NCBI GenBank assembly: GCA_964462445.1
Contig: CAYWXG010000006.1
Span: 6,037-70,036, forward strand
Direction: 5' to 3'
DNA from: JAGBWK01 sp964462445
GTDB lineage: Bacteria > Bacteroidota > Bacteroidia > Bacteroidales > Muribaculaceae
Length of the DNA: 64,000 bases
The notes below the pieces were generated by a model, which searched no databases, was not told the origin of the DNA, and worked only from the letters and a program-made list of their open reading frames with translations. Shown here in pieces: positions 61,725 through 64,000 of the stretch. Both the position numbers and the translations under genes were made by a program. Position 1 is the first letter of the stretch. Every line of letters begins with the position of its first letter.

Positions 61725-62095
61725 GTCAATGCTCCTTTCCGCCAAGCGTATGCGAGGCCCAATATGAGAAAACCTAAGAAGACAGCGATACTAATCAATC
61801 CTGCCGAACCAAGGTCGCGAACTTGCACTGCCCATGGGAACAAGAAGATTGTTTCGACGTCGAACATTAAAAACAGAATAGCATAAAGGTAGTAGCCTAC
61901 TGAAAAACGTGTCATTGAATTGCCGCGCGTTGGTATACCGCACTCATAAGCTTCCCCTTTTTGAGGATTAAATGAGCGAGGGCTTATCAACTTGGCAATA
62001 ATCATCGCAAGCGCTACCAATGCGATACCGGTCAGCAACGCCGTTAAGGCGAGTATGCTGCTGTTTATAGCTCCGAATATTGCTAATGATACCAT
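61715..62095 (-). CDS. nuoA: NADH-quinone oxidoreductase subunit A
   Basis: A 126-residue, three-helix subunit near the quinone site. The conserved block is FNPQKGEAYECGIPTRGNSMTRFSVGYYLYAILFLMFDVETIFLFPWA in pieces, with the loop Cys. The frame is open further upstream to 62206, but ATG 62095 gives the family's normal N-terminus. Start of the nuo/atp supercluster, about 168 bp after a TAACTTTG element. Confidence 0.93.
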   Translation of the reverse strand: MVSLAIFGAINSSILALTALLTGIALVALAMIIAKLISPRSFNPQKGEAYECGIPTRGNSMTRFSVGYYLYAILFLMFDVETIFLFPWAVQVRDLGSAGLISIAVFLGFLILGLAYAWRKGALTWK

Positions 62096-62393
62096 ATATA
62101 TGAATTGATAATTTTTTTGCTGATTTATAAATTCTGCAACAAACTCCCGACAATTGCCCCATTCAAAAAAAATTGCGCGCAATGCAGCTAAATGCATCGC
62201 TATCAATTATTTGACGCTAGAATTAAGGCTAATTCAGGTCGTTTGCCCCTTTTTTCCAACTGCAAAGTTAAAAAAATTTTATTTAAAATAAAATATGCCA
62301 AGGGTTTTATCTGCAATTTTTACACTTCCCAAATATCCCTTTCAACATCTATATTCTCTTATATATCTATCTCCTCTCCAATGCTTCGGCATT
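62096..62393. other. Leader and promoter region of the nuo/atp supercluster
   Basis: This 298-bp AT-rich gap lies between nuoA and the convergent-end accessory gene's stop. It contains the TAACTTTG element and a long leader to nuoA. I see no other gene or repeat in it. Confidence 0.5.
62263..62270 (-). promoter_or_regulatory. Candidate -7 element of the nuo/atp supercluster
   Basis: The minus strand reads TAACTTTG, an exact TAnnTTTG match and the only one found upstream of nuoA. The -33 element is not clear. It implies a leader of about 160 nt. Confidence 0.6.
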
Positions 62394-62975
62394 TCATTGG
62401 TATTTGATAGAATTTATATTGTTATATGGCTCGTAATATTCTCCATGAAACATCTCTGTTACCCATTTCTGAGGTTGTGGGGTGATAAGGAACTTCTCGT
62501 TATAAATATTTATGGCAATTTTTAAAGTAATTGCATCAATTAAATCCCAATATCTATAAAATGGTTCCTTAAAAGGAATTGCATTGTCATCAGAGCACCA
62601 TCTGATAAGCATATATTCTTCATAAGGTATTGTTTCATGTATAATTCTGTTGTTTAATACCATATTTATAGCCAAATATGGCATTGAACTATATTTACGG
62701 TATTTAAATCTCGGAACGTCATCATTCAAAATAGTATTATTAGAGGAGTATAGTTCAAGCAGTAAGTTCTTTATGTATTCGGAGACGTCTTTGTTTAGGC
62801 GGAATTGTAGATTTCTCTCACAATATTCAGTGCGAATTACGCATGTTGTGTCACAAAGAATCAACTGATATTTTGTAACATAAGCCTCTATAGAAAATTC
62901 TTCAATAAAACAAATCATATTATTGTCATTTGAACGAAGCGTACTACTTTTAATGTAATCTCCGTCCTCCGACAT
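62394..62975 (-). CDS. Hypothetical protein, candidate immunity protein body
   Basis: I do not recognise this 193-residue protein. It is acidic, Asn/Ile/Tyr-rich, with AT-rich codons unlike the core genes and no signal peptide from its own ATG. It lies directly downstream of an Rhs toxin C-terminus on the same strand, the usual place for the immunity gene. Its frame stays open about 30 codons upstream of the ATG without another ATG, and a membrane-anchor ORF overlaps in the other frame, suggesting the present start may be internal to a longer, frameshifted protein. Confidence 0.6.
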   Translation of the reverse strand: MSEDGDYIKSSTLRSNDNNMICFIEEFSIEAYVTKYQLILCDTTCVIRTEYCERNLQFRLNKDVSEYIKNLLLELYSSNNTILNDDVPRFKYRKYSSMPYLAINMVLNNRIIHETIPYEEYMLIRWCSDDNAIPFKEPFYRYWDLIDAITLKIAINIYNEKFLITPQPQKWVTEMFHGEYYEPYNNINSIKYQ

Positions 62976-63082
62976 CTCATATTGTAATCTTTTGTGGTTC
63001 GATGTTTTAAAAAAATAAATACAAAGATTATCAAAATGAAAGTTATAATTGTTGCAAATATAATTTTTAATTTATTTTTCAT
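62915..63082 (-). CDS. Short ORF encoding a membrane anchor, possibly the start of the immunity gene
   Basis: A 55-residue ORF starting at ATG 63082: MKNKLKIIFATIITFILIIF and VFIFLK form a lysine-rich start and one strong membrane helix, then charged residues. It runs into the 5' end of the 193-residue gene in a frame offset by -1. At codons 23-25 it carries an in-phase T TTT TTA heptamer (63014-63008). A -1 shift there joins anchor and body into 229 residues. Confidence 0.5.
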   Translation of the reverse strand: MKNKLKIIFATIITFILIIFVFIFLKHRTTKDYNMRCRRTEITLKVVRFVQMTII

Positions 63083-63170
63083 TGTTTGATATTTTTATAA
63101 GTAAGATACTATGTTAAAATTGATATTATATTTTGCAAAAATTCCCTTATACAATTTGGTAAATATGGTG

Positions 63171-64000
63171 TTAATCCGATAATTTATTAATAAATTTTGT
63201 CAAACCATTTAATATGGAATAAAAGACATATGGAATTATTTCATTATTGAAATAATAGTGCCTTCTGTTAACTACAAAATTTTTATAATTGTCAGTAGTT
63301 AAATCCCATAATTCTTTAAGATGCATTACATTTTTGTATGCTAAATGATGATTATAATATCTGCTACTATAATGCATTATTCCATGAGAATACCATTCGT
63401 GGACTAATACTGTAGATGCAATATTTTCAACTGTTGCTTCATATTTATTTATAAAATTTATAGAGCCATATATTTTAGGCGGATAAATTAAGTCCCCGGA
63501 TTTAGACTCAAACTCTGTCCCCCAATATTTATGCTTTCCCCAATCCCCCTTAAATTGTATTCCTCCATTCTCAATTCTATTCATACTGAAAACTTCACCA
63601 AATATACTCTTGCCCTCGAAGTTAGCTATGACATTGTTCCATATGGCAGTATTTGCACTTTCTGACAACGTGCTTGCGACATCGTCATATATGCGTATGC
63701 ATAACCCAAGTTCACTTAACTGACTTTCCCTATATTTCGAAAAATCGACTTTTTTTAAATCATAGCAAATATAAATCTGCCCGGTAAAACCTTCAGTGGT
63801 TTTACCGAGATATTCGCCATAATAGTTATATATAACAGCTAATCCCGTTGGGTCGGTGGCGTTGATGGGGTTGCCGGCGCAATAGAGGTAGGAGGAATGG
63901 TGGGGGTATTTGCCATTCAGCGGGTCGGGGTGAATGAAGCGACCGGTCGTCGGGTCATACTGACGCGCTGCAAAGTCGTAGTAGTTCAGCCCCTCTTGCA
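63171..64000 (-). CDS. Rhs repeat protein C-terminus with putative toxin domain (5' end outside window)
   Basis: The frame is open from the window edge. It begins with the Rhs core signature LNYYDFAARQYDPTTGRFI, then HPDPLNGKYPHHSSYLYC and NPINATDPTG, the conserved junction after which Rhs proteins carry a variable toxin. The 220-residue tail begins with YNYYGEYLGKTTEGFTGQIYI and contains HEWYSHGIMHY (His200, Glu201, His205), a metal-site-like HExxxHG motif, then a conserved-looking HHLAYKNVMHLKELW. The toxin activity is not known. GC content drops sharply after DPTG, a sign of a modular swap. Confidence 0.85.
   Translation of the reverse strand, partial: QEGLNYYDFAARQYDPTTGRFIHPDPLNGKYPHHSSYLYCAGNPINATDPTGLAVIYNYYGEYLGKTTEGFTGQIYICYDLKKVDFSKYRESQLSELGLCIRIYDDVASTLSESANTAIWNNVIANFEGKSIFGEVFSMNRIENGGIQFKGDWGKHKYWGTEFESKSGDLIYPPKIYGSINFINKYEATVENIASTVLVHEWYSHGIMHYSSRYYNHHLAYKNVMHLKELWDLTTDNYKNFVVNRRHYYFNNEIIPYVFYSILNGLTKFINKLSD

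Overview
The window looks like a chromosomal segment of a Bacteroidota bacterium, order Bacteroidales, plausibly Muribaculaceae. I infer this from gene content and signals, not from an rRNA gene. Promoter-like TAnnTTTG elements lie upstream of many units, and most genes lack a clear Shine-Dalgarno sequence. There is a PorU-type gingipain-fold sortase, a TamA-like lipoprotein (TamL), a fused NuoCD, no NuoEFG module, an AtpB with an N-terminal extension and a short AtpC.

Layout. 1-423 is the tail of a Fic protein. 485-2463 (minus) is a small HTH/SDR/alcohol dehydrogenase operon. 2847-10327 (plus) carries a secreted M6 metalloprotease, a ZnuB-like permease, a GH25 muramidase and PorU. 10453-12273 has a sugar-phosphate isomerase (SIS), a short PfkB-type protein and ribH. 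tRNA-Tyr is followed by two DUF3857/transglutaminase-type secreted proteins, then tRNA-Val. 17003-24482 holds gltX, waaA, topoisomerase IV subunit A, a DUF3316-like protein and an S41 peptidase. 24531-30197 (minus) is an envelope operon: hypothetical protein, cyclophilin lipoprotein, M16 peptidase, TamL, Gph. 30444-37149 (plus) holds pyk, prfB (with its +1 frameshift), argB, pyrE, an SRPBCC protein, argH and a Rieske-like lipoprotein. An array of four small hairpins follows. 37495-44427 (minus) is the outer-membrane assembly block: a DUF6242-like lipoprotein, a DUF6089-like barrel, uppS, bamA and two Skp/OmpH chaperones.

The most striking feature is 44713-62095 (minus). The complete F1Fo ATP synthase operon (atpDCBEFHAG) sits inside the complex I operon, between nuoH and nuoI. 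The order is nuoA-B-CD-H-[atpD-C-B-E-F-H-A-G]-I-J-K-L-M-N. There are only about 47 bp at each junction, no promoter-like element at either, one candidate promoter ahead of nuoA and one strong terminator after nuoN. This suggests a single respiratory transcript of 18 genes joining proton pumping and ATP synthesis.

The right end (62394-64000, minus) is AT-rich accessory DNA: the C-terminus of an Rhs protein with a putative toxin domain, followed by a candidate immunity gene. That gene's membrane-anchor start and its body lie in different frames, joined at an in-phase T TTT TTA slippery site. This may be phase variation, programmed -1 frameshifting or decay.
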